This document shows, one piece after another, positions 34,522 through 46,029 of a stretch of DNA of 64,000 nt. The stretch's first letter is position 1, and the number at the start of each line of letters is the position of its first letter. The notes beneath the pieces are model-generated. The model was not told where the DNA came from and did no database searches. It saw nothing but the letters and a program-made list of their open reading frames with translations. The translations under genes and the position numbers were made by a program. Source of the DNA: Mesostigma viride (Eukaryota; Streptophyta; Mesostigmatophyceae; Mesostigmatales; Mesostigmataceae). Where the stretch lies: NCBI GenBank assembly GCA_009746045.1, contig RPFO01000102.1, positions 1,931,578 through 1,995,577 on the forward strand, written 5' to 3'.

Positions 34522-35849
34522 CTGCACGACAGGCAGAGGCACACATAAAGCACGACAGCCAGAGAGGCAATCAAAGGCCACAAAATGTAAGGAAACAACC
34601 CCCATTATATCAAGGAATAAGAACTCGATCGCGCCAAACCCACACACCATTTTGTTAACCATAACATGCAAGTTTCAATTTTTGAGGCATTGAGCAGCAT
34701 GCCACTGAAGTGGCTTCCACACATCACATATATCGCCATCAACGCTGCAACTATGTACTGTAGAGCTAAAACATAAGCTTGCATCATTTTATTTGGCAGT
34801 TTGGTCAGCACTGAAAATGCATTGACTTTAGTATCATGGCTGAATCCGCCGAAGTCATCCCCCATATGGGCTGACTCAGGAAGAAGTCGAAAAGATATGC
34901 CTTCCCAACCTTACGGCCACGTTGTCCTTTCTGCCTTGTCACGATTCACTGTCTCAGCTTGAAATGATGAAACACCACTAACTATTGCACGCTACTTTAC
35001 CCATTTCCCACACAGACAAAGTCAGCAGGTGTTCCAGCAACAATAACCTCCCATTTCCCATTTCGCCCATTTCATGCATGTTCGCCCTTCTGCATCTTTG
35101 TTCTCAACCACAAGCTGCCTTCGACCTTGTCTGTTATTTCAAACTGATTTAGGCGATCAGGTAATGCTTGCCACGCATACAGAAAAGCCGAGCTGTTGCT
35201 GAGGGTTGGGAGGGTTGCAACGTAGAACGAATGGCTTGATTACCCTTGCCAGTGCCACCGCAACAAGATTGGAAGCTTTTCGGAAAGCGTCGCCACCAGC
35301 CTCTCAAGTCTCGTCTACCAGCTGGAGACGGTATTAACCTGCTGGAGAAGCTCATAAAAACAAAGGGCCGTTCCACGCTGGGTCCAATGTATCCAATTTT
35401 GATTGGTCACGTCGGTCACTGTACTGGTCACTATACTGTGGAAACTGGGACAGACTTACCGTAGTAGCGCGTATTTCCTCCGCGGACGCAGACCAATTTC
35501 TCAGCTACGGCCAGTTGTCTTAACTGTATGGGGTTAGTTACGGGGACGCAGGCAGTCCGTCGTCACGTTGCGAGCTACTACGCGCTACCACAAACTTCGG
35601 CAACAATACCAATTTCGGCTTGTCCTACCCCAAAGGGTGGGACAAGCCGGAATTGGTTTTGCCCAGCCAAAAGTACGGACAGATCTGAACTTTTTGAGGT
35701 ACCTATTCTGAAATTTGTGCCAAGCGTGGAGAGGTCCGGACCTGAATTGGAATACGGTGTCATAGAATGGCTTTCTTCGAAATAGGTCGTACACCCCTAC
35801 AAGAAATTGGTCCAGACCCAGCGTGGAAGCACCCCAAGAAACCGGGACC

Positions 35850-38546
35850 AAAGTGATCATTGCCACGCACTTGCCTGCTGGCATCTGCACACTCCTGCTC
35901 ATGCGGATCCACCAACTAAATTCAACGCACAAGCACTCATACTCTGCGATTGTCAGGTAGTCTCGACAACATTGCAGCCAGAATGAATAGCTAGGGCACC
36001 CATCCTGCCCTAGCTGCGATACAGATCCCATGCACAGCATTTTACAACAGATTGCGCGATTCAGACAACTAAGGCATGGCAGGACTCTTCAACCCATTGC
36101 GGGGCAACGAAAGCAAAGAAAAAAATGATTGAAACACAGGATTTGAAAGCAGGTATTGGAAACACAAATCCTAGAAGTGAGAATTTGATATTTCACAACA
36201 GATAGTAGGAAAGCATGCATCCAGCAGCCAGTGCAAGGCAAGTTCATGAGCGGTGTATCATTGTGGCCCTTCAGCTCGGGTGTGAGTACGGGCACACATC
36301 CTTGTGCAGAGCCTGTAACAGCACACTTCCTGCAGCGGCACAGCGAAAAAACACGTCTTTGCAGGGGCCCACACAAATCCTGGTGCATGGCCAGCGGATC
36401 CAGAACGCTTGCCGCACTTGCGCCATAAGCCTGACCAGACATCCATCGAGATACAAGTAGGATGATAGGTATAGTAGTATGATTAAGTGTGACTACTGGT
36501 ATTTTCGACCACATAAAGCCGTACAGCCTGGATGGGCGACACAAGAGTGATGCTGTGCTGATACTTGAACCTGGGCGACACCTGGAATGCTGTTCCAGGA
36601 TGGCAGTGGCTCACCTTGTGCCTGCTTGGCCTTCTCTGCTTTGTCCGCGTCTGCATGACAACCATTGAGCAGCCAAGGGCCGACCGGCAGCAGGCAAGGG
36701 TGGCTCAGCAGAAAGAACAGCAAAAAAGACAAGGTTCCAAATCTATAAGCAGTCAAAATTTTGATAAGTAGACGCAAGATGGAAAGCAATGCCGGCTGTG
36801 ACACCGCCAAGCTCCAGCCGATTGCATGGACTGCACAAGGTACGTGGACTGCACCTTTAGTGACAAAAACCAATGTCAATCGAGCCCATGGCGCCCAGCC
36901 AGGCATCCTGGCCAACCCCGCCAGCGGCCAGACTGCATGGTGCTATTGCGCAGAGGGACTCACCTAGGATTTGCTTCAGGAAATCCGCCAGGTGCTTCAT
37001 TCGCAGTTCTCCATAGGTATACCTGACCTCCTCCTCTCCCCCAGTGATCCCCACAACGGAAGGCACCGAGGGCACCTGGTACCGTGAGGCCACAGGGTTG
37101 GTCTTGACATCGGAAACCTGCGCACAACACAAATAGCAGGCCTTGAGGGGGGCAGGGAACATCAGCATCCCCTCTTGCCATAGAAAAATGTAATAGAGCA
37201 TCTCTGCCGAGTGTTGCTGGCATAGCAAATAGAACCACGCAGACGTCAAGAGAGCATCAATGATTGAACCGGACACGAGTGAGGAGGCACCCTGCAAACG
37301 GACAAGAGTGCAGGAAACCAATACTCTGCCCCCAAATTCTGAATTAAATTTCTTATGAACAGACTTGCGAATAAAGCCTGGTTGTTCTTAGTTGCTGCAC
37401 CTTAGAACTCCTGCCGACTGACATACCTCTTGTGGCTGTTATCAGCCGCTGTTTTCTTACCCGCCTTGGTTCCCACTTCCTTCTAGCTGAAGTATAGCCC
37501 TTACAGCAAGCACTGATGGCGCCTCTCTATGCCCAAGCTCCGTGCAACTTCAGGCCTGTAATGACATCTGATCCATACCTCGTAGTCATCCGTCCCCAAG
37601 GCACTCAAAGGACATACTACAGTACAGTACAGTGCAAGCGCGGCGTTGCTTTTGTATTGACCCAGCAACAGCCCTGTTCTGGCGTCACACCAGGTATAGA
37701 AGAAGGTCACATCAGAATGCGGCCTGTAGCAATAAACGTTTTCGAACAACTTGCTACCCTGCATCGTTCATTGACAGGGTTGTGACACGCTAGCCCTACA
37801 AGGCACACTGTACATGCGCGCGCTCCACAATGTGCGATGCAAACTCCCATAGGGAAGCAGGACATGTGCAACCAGAGTGGGGCCTTCACAGAGTCCTTAG
37901 GGAAGTCAACTTGCTAGGGAGCCCGTTGGTAACTTTGGCATGAGCGCACGCGGGCAGCCAACTCACATGGACAATGTACAGGTCCAGATCGCGCTCGAAC
38001 TTTAAGGAAAGGACTTCCCACTGCCACGGTATTGTATTCTGACCCGAAAACAGGATCGCCTGCATCCGCCACGGAAGGGAAACGTAGAAATGGCACGAAC
38101 GATGCCGCTTCTGCCAGTCATCTCATGAATCTCAACAAGGTGTAGCACATTAGATCATCACCTGCCTGCACAAGCCTACGTGCATAAGACATACTTGGAG
38201 ATTGTCAAAGGTGGATGGGTGGGCAGCAATGGTAAGCAACCGCTGAGGAGAGAAGCCCTCACGTTATATCATCCAGAGTGAGCGCATCAATCGAGGGCTT
38301 ACTGGGCCGGCAGGGAGTGCTGAGCGCTCAGGCCAGGTGGCACGGAGACAACATGGCCTGAACCTTGCATCCGTCACATGATGCAAACAATACACATGCA
38401 TAATGGGCTGTACAGCGTTTAGCTAGCGACATGGTCAAAACAAGCGGAATGAAGACAGATAACCTAGATATCAACTCAACAGCAAATTGCTTTAGCTTAT
38501 GGTTGCCTGCCGTCGCACCGATGGGCATAACACACTCCAGAGGCAT
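35850..38546. repeat. Segmental duplication, copy 1 (contains exons E, D, C')
   Basis: Direct duplicate of 53240-55660, with many stretches above 95 percent identity, for example the 154-nt exon D and its flanks. Copy 1 has about 300 extra bases near 36030-36340. Homology stops just before exon Z at one side and near 35850 at the other. Confidence 0.92.
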
Positions 38547-41500
38547 TTTGTTAGAAGTTTAAAGACGACAACAGGGCCCAGGATGTACATTTTTGATGTC
38601 CATGTAGGAGGGGAAAAAGTGCCCAATGTGATTGTCCTGCCATCCTGTCACACTGTAGAGTATGATAAGGTCATTGCCGATACACAAGCAAACTGCGATG
38701 GGCTGTATGTGTTTAGCTAGTGGCGTGGAAACACCAGGTAATCCTAACAAAATTTACCTGGATACCAAATCCACGGCAAATTGCTTCAGCTTATATCTAA
38801 ATCTCCAACCTAGCATCACGCAAAACGTTTAGGGTGGCATGCCGTTGTCAGATCAGCCGACAACCTGCAGGGAACGCTAGCCTGCTGTCATACCCACCTT
38901 GGGCATGCCGGGCTTTATGCCAGAAAGGTTTTCGAGGCTGAGCAGCAGCGATGGGCAAGGACACGCACCAAACGCCGATAGACAGAGACGAAAATTGGCA
39001 GGTTCATAAACATCATTAGCTTCCAGACTGGGCATTCTCCAACGAGTTGCACTCCACACCAGACATTGTGCAAACTTCCAGTTGAGCAAAGCTCGTGGTC
39101 ATGCAGTCTCAAAGGCCGGCACAGCACTGTTACAAGCAAATAGGACAGGCGCAAAAGCGCGAATACGTGAAGACACTCAGAGGCCATGGGTGCCAAGCTG
39201 CAAAGTTACAAATCTTCTGCTCTCTGCTCAACCCTCCATCCGCACCCCCAGTGCATCCCGCATTCATCAACTGGCCGCCTCATCCGTTGGAATGCAGAAG
39301 AGCTTGCTCCCGTGAGTTCCACCAAGCAAAATAGGAATCATGGGCCAGCGGTCATGCCTAGTGGGCTTAACTGCAGCTAACTGCCTACCTCTTCACAAAG
39401 AAAAATATGTGTGATGCAGGTTGCAGGCGTCCACTCGCACGACAAGGGTGAGACACAAAACGCTTCCTGGCACCCGCCTTTGCAAACATTTTTAAAAAAT
39501 GCATGGGGAGGTATGCTTGGGCAGCCATGATGACTTACAATCTGATTTCGATGACGCGGCCCGTGACGCCATCAATTGCAAAGGTCCTCAGGCTAGTCAA
39601 GGACGGTATGCTGTCATTGCATCTGCGGCCCCGCTTGTCCGCCCCAAAGCCATAAGCGAAGATGCCAGGATACAAAACCACGTCGTTCTGAGGGGTTTAC
39701 AGACAGTGCACGGCACGCACACCGCGAGGTCACAGGGAGGCCAGCCATGTGAGATTGTGCTTTCCCAGCGAAAGCAGCATTGGTAACATGGAATAACAAC
39801 ATGGAGTTCTCGGAACGTTTTCATACAAGGCACCACGCACAAGGTGATGTCCTTAAAGGCACGTGCCAATCCACTTCTAACGCTAACCTACTGACGCTTG
39901 GGTTGCACCAGACAACAATAGTTTTTTACAAATAAGTACAGCTTAATAGAGCCAACATGCACTGTAGGGCTCCTAACAAGTGCTAAAGGGGGTCTTTGGG
40001 TGGCTGCCACAAAAGTGGACTTATGCCTATTCCCCTGGCCTCTTTTGGACAACTGGTATAACAAGTTCAGGGTGGGTGGGTGGGGGACCAAAAGAGGCTT
40101 TGCTGCCATTGCCTCGTCTGCCTAAATGCTAGACCACAAGGGCCGTCAGGCTGGCGCGGCGCTGGCACTGGCGTTGGTACCGAAATTGCAACGGTACCGG
40201 CGCTGGCGCTGGCGCTGCGCCAGGTCTGCCCCTACCCTTCCCCCGTCACTTGTGCCACTGCTATTAAAGGTTCGTTTTCACAAATTCGTACAGATTTTCT
40301 AAGTCTTTCTACCGCGCGCAGGCGGTAGACCGCACACAGGCGGAACGAACCACTACCGGTCACAGCCGGCGCACCTCCTCCTCCTAGTCTTACGCGGCAA
40401 TTCTATTCGGCCGCACCCCAGACTTCCGTAGTCCCGCTATACCGCAGATAGGGTGAGCAAAAGCTCGGATAATCCACTTCTAACGCTAACCTACTGACGC
40501 TTGGGTTGCACCAGACAACAATAGTTTTTTACAAATAAGTACAGCTTAATAGAGCCAACATGCACTGTAGGGCTCCTAACAAGTGCTAAAGGGGGTCTTT
40601 GGGTGGCTGCCACAAAAGTGGACTTATGCCTATTCCCCACCTTCCCTTCCTGGCCGACTTCGTCAGCAAATCCGGAACGTCGTTTCACATCCGCCACGTC
40701 GGGTTGTTGTCAATTCCGGTGATACCGCTGCAATGTCGCCGTCGGTTAGTAGGGCGCCCCCCTCTCATGCCAGCTCGTCCCCCGCCTATGCTGCCGCTAC
40801 CCCCGTCACATCTCATGGCAAGGCGGCAAGGTCCCCAGCGGGGTCGAGCATCTCGTTCCCTCCCACGTGGTATGCAGAGCGTGCATTCGAAAGGCGAAGT
40901 TGGGGGGTATCGTCCCCCCCGACTCCGGTCCGGACTTGAGGATTTCTAACCATGGCGACTGGGCAGGTTGCCCCGCAGGCCAATTGACGCCTCAATTTCC
41001 TGCGCTTCCATCCCTTCAGGAAGGCCGCTATCTCATACGTCACTCAGTCTACGAAATCGTAGTGCATTATTTTATGTTATTTTTCCATCTCGCGGCCCCG
41101 CGGACCTAGATGCACCCCACTTCTCCAATCTGGGCCGATAGAGGGCCAAATTTCGAGCCGCCGCTCTCCTTGCGCGCGGCTAACATTACTGATTAAATTT
41201 CCAGCCCTCCCGCCGCAGCGGCAAGGCCGTTAGCCCGTCTAATAATCGCCATAGCGAATTAGTCACGTTGGCAGCATATGCCAGCAAATTGCGGACCAAA
41301 AGAGGCTTTGCTGCCATTGCCTCGTCTGCCTAAATGCTAGACCACAAGGGCCGTCAGGCTGGCGCGGCGCTGGCACTGGCGTTGGTACCGAAATTGCAAC
41401 GGTACCGGCGCTGGCGCTGGCGCTGCGCCAGGTCTGCCCCTACCCTTCCCCCGTCACTTGTGCCACTGCTATTAAAGGTTCGTTTTCACAAATTCGTACA

Positions 41501-44500
41501 GATTTTCTAAGTCTTTCTACCGCGCGCAGGCGGTAGACCGCACACAGGCGGAACGAACCACTACCGGTCACAGCCGGCGCACCTCCTCCTCCTAGTCTTA
41601 CGCGGCAATTCTATTCGGCCGCACCCCAGACTTCCGTAGTCCCGCTATACCGCAGATAGGGTGAGCAAAAGCTCGGATATTGTCAGAATATAGCCGAATA
41701 GCCGCATCCAGGACTATTTCCTTATCCCCCATCAATTTATGTACAGGCCGGATTGTGGGCTGGCATCCCTAATAATTGCTACCCTCCGCTGCGTATTTGG
41801 CGACCTTGAGAGCAATTTACGCCGCTGGTAGCATGTGTGCGCAACATCGCATACATTAGCAATGAGGCGCAAATTTTAGCTCTAGTTGTACCGTACTCGC
41901 AACAATTCATCCCGTCCGATTTGGTTACGGGATTAGAAAGTGAGTGAGTGCCGAAGCTGTACCATCGGCCCTTGTGTGATTCCTTGCACCGTACTTAGCA
42001 GTACTGTTGTATGTGGTTTGCCGGCGTAGGGCTCGGCTGTACCGAGACTTTGGTGCCGGCAGGCACGCAGCGCAAATAAGGGCAGATTTTGTACGTCCAA
42101 GTCCGTACCAAATCAGTATGTGTTATTTCGTGCACACAAGCAGTGCAGAGTTGCGCGGACAAGCTGTGCTGCATGGCACTGCTTGGCAGCGCCATGAGCC
42201 GCCAAAGCTCATTGTGCGTGGGAACGTTCACTTTTGGTACCCGGTGCACATTATCTACGAAAATCTGGCCAGGACATAAATACTTACGTATTTCAAATGC
42301 TTAATTCAATGCCAATTTACTTTTTCATCAACTAGATAGCCAGTGCCGAAAATCCTAAAGATCTTCCTCCCATACCGAGTTTGTGGTTTTGTGTGTAATT
42401 TTGACAGCCATCATCTTTCCAAAATCACAAAGTGGATTGCTATAAAAGGGAATGCAAGGCATGGAATTTCCGGAATATTTTCAGACAATGCAGGCAAGCA
42501 AGGTAACATCCTGGAAGGCTCATGCCAATAATGTTTCAAAGCCAGTGCCTTGCTATGGGAGGCCCCATGAGGCATCATGTATATTTACTAGTATGCCTAT
42601 GCCTCAGGTACCAGGCTCTTTACAGCGTGCTCTACAGGCTGGCGTGCGATGGCACACTAGGTATAAACGCACGTCCCTTCTCTAGATCCTGAGATGGGGT
42701 CATATGAGGCCAGCAATGGGCGCGGGATCGCAGCAGCGACCTTGTCCACATGAGATGAGCTTGCCTCTTGTCCGCCACCTGGAGGTTTCGCAATCGCTAT
42801 CAGGCCAGAAAACACGTGTTTATGAACACAGCTTCACACACCAAGGTGCTGTGGTATTTCTGCCCGCGGGCTAAGAGAAAGAGCTTGCCCCACTCGCTTC
42901 AATGTGTCATGGCCGGCAATGCCAATCGATAGACGATGGCGTTCCGATCCCTCAGAAGTGGGCATGTGGGGTTTATAAGTGCCGCGCTTATGCGGTCGGA
43001 CAAAGCGGCCACCAGTACAGACCCTGGTCATCCAGAGAAAGAGAGACGAGTGCCCGGTTACTTTACCTGGATGCACAGCTGGGTCTCAATGGTGCAGTCC
43101 ACCACGCCCACATTGATGACCCTGCACAAGCAACGGTCATGCCACAATCATCACGCAAGCAGGGAGTTTCGGCCGGTATTGGCTCGCCTCATGCTGCCAC
43201 CTTGCCTCTCAGACCCTATCTGGGTGGTGGACAACAGCACGTACAGATGCTCGTCATGAGCCTAGGCGACCATGCCTTGGGCACGGCCCAACATAGCATG
43301 AACCTGGTCACAAAAGGCTAGCCCCTAAGCATTGCAAGGCATGGATGGAAGCACATAATATTGAAAAATAAACTAGCAACGAAAGGGTCCATGTAAGCAA
43401 CGAAACAAAGCATCAAACATCCACTTGAAATCCACCCATGCCTCACGTTGCCATCCATGCCCATCCCAACTAATGTCTGCTTTTAAGAAGCGTCCTAACC
43501 AAGGTCCCATCACTTCAGAACAATTCATGTTGGCAGCACCCGGCGGCAGTCACGCAGATATCTTCCTTGAAGCAGGTGCAATAGGATCGCAGAATAGCCA
43601 CAAATACTCATGGCCTCTTCACGTACATTACATCAGCTAGTCCAATGTGCCAGGCATCAAAGAAGACAAGAAAGAAATGACCCCAAAACCCAGCCATTGA
43701 CAAGGCGTGGGCCGATCGCAGCCATGCAGAGGAACAACTGATTTGATTTAAAACTGCGTGACAGGTTTGCATGTCTGATCGCATCTATGGCGGAAATAAT
43801 GCAAACTGTGCTCATGCCGCACATCGACAACAAATATAGATGGCTGATAGCTGATAAGCATTCTTGACACAAAGAAGACGCAGCCAATGCAGTTGCCATA
43901 GGGAAAAATGACAACGTATACCACCAAGAATACAAGGCGTCATGCCCACTTAAACAGCCATGCTGACTAATAACCGTGAGAAAGGCTTGGTTGTTAGGGA
44001 CAGCGAAAAGGGAGGGTCACACCAAGGGCCATGCACACCAACTGGCAACTGGCACAAAAGTGAAAACCCAGCAAAATCTCCGCAGACTAACCCCCGCATT
44101 TCTTCCGCCATTGAAGCCAGAACCTGCTTTTCGGTGTCGCAACCATAGCCTGCACCGCGATGTAGGCGCGACAGGGAAGGGTGGTGTCACGGATTCCATG
44201 TCACGAAATAAGCTGAGGATTGAAGAAGCATTAAATTAATAAGCAAAGTCGCAAAGCTACCGAGACATTTTGCTGGGCATACAGCCCGGGGGTGTGCCTG
44301 CCTGGCTGCACAGCTAGGACACCAAGTGACTGTTTTTGTTGTGAAGACATAGCACACACGTGCATATGCGTGATAGTAGCAGGGAAATGAGCATCTGTTC
44401 TCATGTTGCGCCAGCACACACGTAATCTTAGTGTGGCCAGCGCCTTGACGTGTTGGATTCTGATCATCACAAAAGCTTGTGATTGCAACTCCAGATCTTG

Positions 44501-45801
44501 GAATCAGATGGGGTACCTTTGGTACCAGTGCCGGGATCAACATGAAACTGGCTGGCCCATCCAAACTGCTCTACCCCCCCCCCCCCCGCCCCCCCCAAAG
44601 AAAGGTCATGCATCTCACAACCCCGCCCATGCAGTGGTTATAGCAGCAGTCTTGCTTATCAATGCCAGCATCTCCAGCAAACTAACTGACCCTGGCCCTT
44701 CCCTTTCCTTCTACCCAGATTGCCAGGTGAGCCACTTGTAGCAGCTTGCCAGCTGTCCGATTTGCCCGAAATAAAACATTAAGATCACTAAGCTCCCAGG
44801 AAGACCAGCAGTTGATTGATACAAAAAGTGGAGCCCTGCCACAAATGCAGCAGTTACAGTGGCCTTAAGGTTTCTCAATCCCCACGCGGAAGCAAGAAGC
44901 CTCCAGGGTGGGAGGGAAAGAAACAATCGCCGATCATTGCCGGCCTAGCTTGCTTAAGGCATGGCCCGCCGACCCACAAGCTGACACCATCCTAAATTAA
45001 TGAACACCGGCACGCGTCACGCGCCGGCCTGACCAGTGCTGAAAACGCCACTACAAATAACGTGGCTACGCAACCCGAGGCTAGTGCGCTAACCGTACTG
45101 ATAGTCGTACAAGGTTCTCAAGACTGACAAACATAACTCTTGCCCATCAACCCCTTGGGCCGGTCCCAATCCGCTATACAATAATTAATCACGACTCACT
45201 AAAAAAACAAATCAGGCAAAGATTCCGCAAGCAACCAGCCGACCCTACAGGTCCCTAGCTAATCTCATCCGGTGCAACCAAATACGAATCTTTGTGAGCA
45301 AGTTGTATAAAACCTTTAATTAACTTTTTCGGACCGCTGACTAATAGCCACCGACCCTTATAAACAACCGGGTCATCCAAGGAAAATTCAGGCAAGCATG
45401 AAACCTTTTGTACAGATCGAATATATCAGCCCATGTCGCAGACAGCCTTCCCCATGCAGGCCAAGGCATAGCGGCCCTATCTTTCCCGCATGCGTTAATT
45501 AAACTATATTAAGAGAAAAACGATTCGGTAATCCAACGTACTCCTGACATTTTCCCGCTTAACAACAGAAATGCAATGATTGCCACAAAAAATATGAAAA
45601 CCCTAAAAGCAAGCTTCCCAGTTTCCCACCACTCACATGTTCCCTGGTGAAACAGGACGATGGCCATCTCATTTTGGGGAGTGACGTAGCGCCCCCAGGA
45701 TGCAGATGTCAGCCTCAGCACGTTCTCAGGCAGTGTGGAAAACGGATCTTGTGACGCATCCTCACGCTGCTGCCGCTGCCCTCGCTCCTCACGTGTGCTT
45801 T
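36615..45801 (-). CDS. Thioredoxin module 1 (exons C-Y-X-F-Z-E-D-C')
   Basis: Exons: C 45801-45637, Y 44149-44092, X 43121-43067, F 39687-39539, Z 38937-38898, E 38059-37967, D 37117-36964, C' 36650-36615. C contains TLPENVLRLTSASWGRYVTP and the strand MAIVLFHQGT. The C/Y junction gives CYGC, an intact redox motif. X reads VINVGVVDCTIETQLC, F reads NDVVLYPGIFAYGFGADKRG, E reads AILFSGQNTIPWQWEVLSLK, D reads SRYQVPSVPSVVGITGG with a normal cis-Pro. C' is a 36-nt exon (ADKAEKAKQAQ) that is phase 1 at both ends, so it can join to J1 at 34521 or to exon C at 28093. The X-F intron holds the A-B-A-B element. What lies upstream of 45801 is unknown: either the start of this gene or a splice from the duplicated exons at 53.7 kb across the DIRS insertion. 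Confidence 0.75.
38564..38720 (+). repeat. Short repeat with open frame, copy at 60080-60248
   Basis: The two copies share ACAACAGGGCCCAGGATGTACAT and a plus-strand frame. That frame encodes PSCHTVEYDKVIADTQANC here and PSCDTVEYDKVIDDTQANC at 60 kb. Length differences between the copies preserve the frame overall. Coding origin is possible, but no family is recognised. Confidence 0.6.
39868..40035. repeat. Repeat A1 (168 bp)
   Basis: Begins AATCCACTTCTAACGC and ends GCCTATTCCCC; identical to A2 at 40471-40638 as far as I can read. Confidence 0.95.
40085..40470. repeat. Repeat B1 (386 bp)
   Basis: Begins GGACCAAAAGAGGC and ends AAAGCTCGGAT; identical to B2. It contains an internal GGTACCG..CGGTACC inverted repeat and a (GGCGCT)n-like stretch. 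Directly followed by A2. Confidence 0.95.
40471..40638. repeat. Repeat A2 (168 bp)
   Basis: Second copy of A, starting at the base after B1. Confidence 0.95.
41293..41678. repeat. Repeat B2 (386 bp)
   Basis: Second copy of B, 654 bp downstream of A2. Confidence 0.95.
44752..45526. repeat. Inverted repeat arm, partners at 57730-58275 and 59150-59855
   Basis: The reverse complement of this stretch is found twice at 57.7-59.9 kb. Landmarks are TAATTAATCACGACTCACTAA, GCATGAAACC and GCGGCCCTATCTTTCCCGC. Part overlaps the Y-C intron of module 1 and the possible retained tail at 45509. Confidence 0.88.
45509..45636 (-). other. Possible intron-retention tail with membrane segment
   Basis: If the donor at 45636 is not used, exon C of module 1 stays open for 42 more codons to a stop at 45509. 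This tail includes a hydrophobic run (VFIFFVAIIAFLLL) and ends SGVRWITESFF. The last part resembles GVRWIANVF at the end of exon D of module 3. It could be an alternative C-terminus or an old duplication of the gene 3' end. It lies partly in the inverted repeat 44752-45526. Confidence 0.35.
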
Positions 45802-46029
45802 CTGCATGGAGAGGCAAGTGAAAAGCGTGGCACTCACGAAAAGAGCAAAAAAATGAGAAAGTGTCGGGGAAAACTGTGACAGCCTCCAGGAAATCCATGC
45901 ACAAATCTTAGGGTGGCGACCCACCGAAACTCCACAACCACGTAATTTGCATATCCCCAATTCATACAATCAAAGTATCCACTACTTGCCAACTCTAAAC
46001 CAGACATGATATGTGTCCAGTGGTGAGGA

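Larger units (their letters stand above)
39868..41678. mobile_element. Split-direct-repeat element, A-B-A-B architecture
   Basis: Two different repeats alternate: A1 39868-40035, B1 40085-40470, A2 40471-40638, B2 41293-41678. A copies are 168 bp and B copies 386 bp; each pair looks identical. B1 abuts A2 exactly. A1 and B1 are separated by only 49 bp (with a GGGTGGGTGGGTGGGG run), while A2 and B2 are separated by 654 bp without a clear gene. The A1..B1A2..B2 order is the split direct repeat arrangement of some DIRS-type tyrosine-recombinase retrotransposons (PAT, Ngaro, Kangaroo). The green algal element TOC1 also has rearranged terminal repeats. I infer a non-autonomous relative. The alternative is two tandem copies of one A-internal-B element. 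It sits inside the X-F intron of thioredoxin module 1. Confidence 0.65.

Noticed and set aside
34266-34693. Plus-strand poly-Cys and poly-Leu frames across the CTG tract
   Set aside because: Translation of the trinucleotide repeat in non-coding frames; the minus-strand CAG frame is tied to the J domain by splicing.
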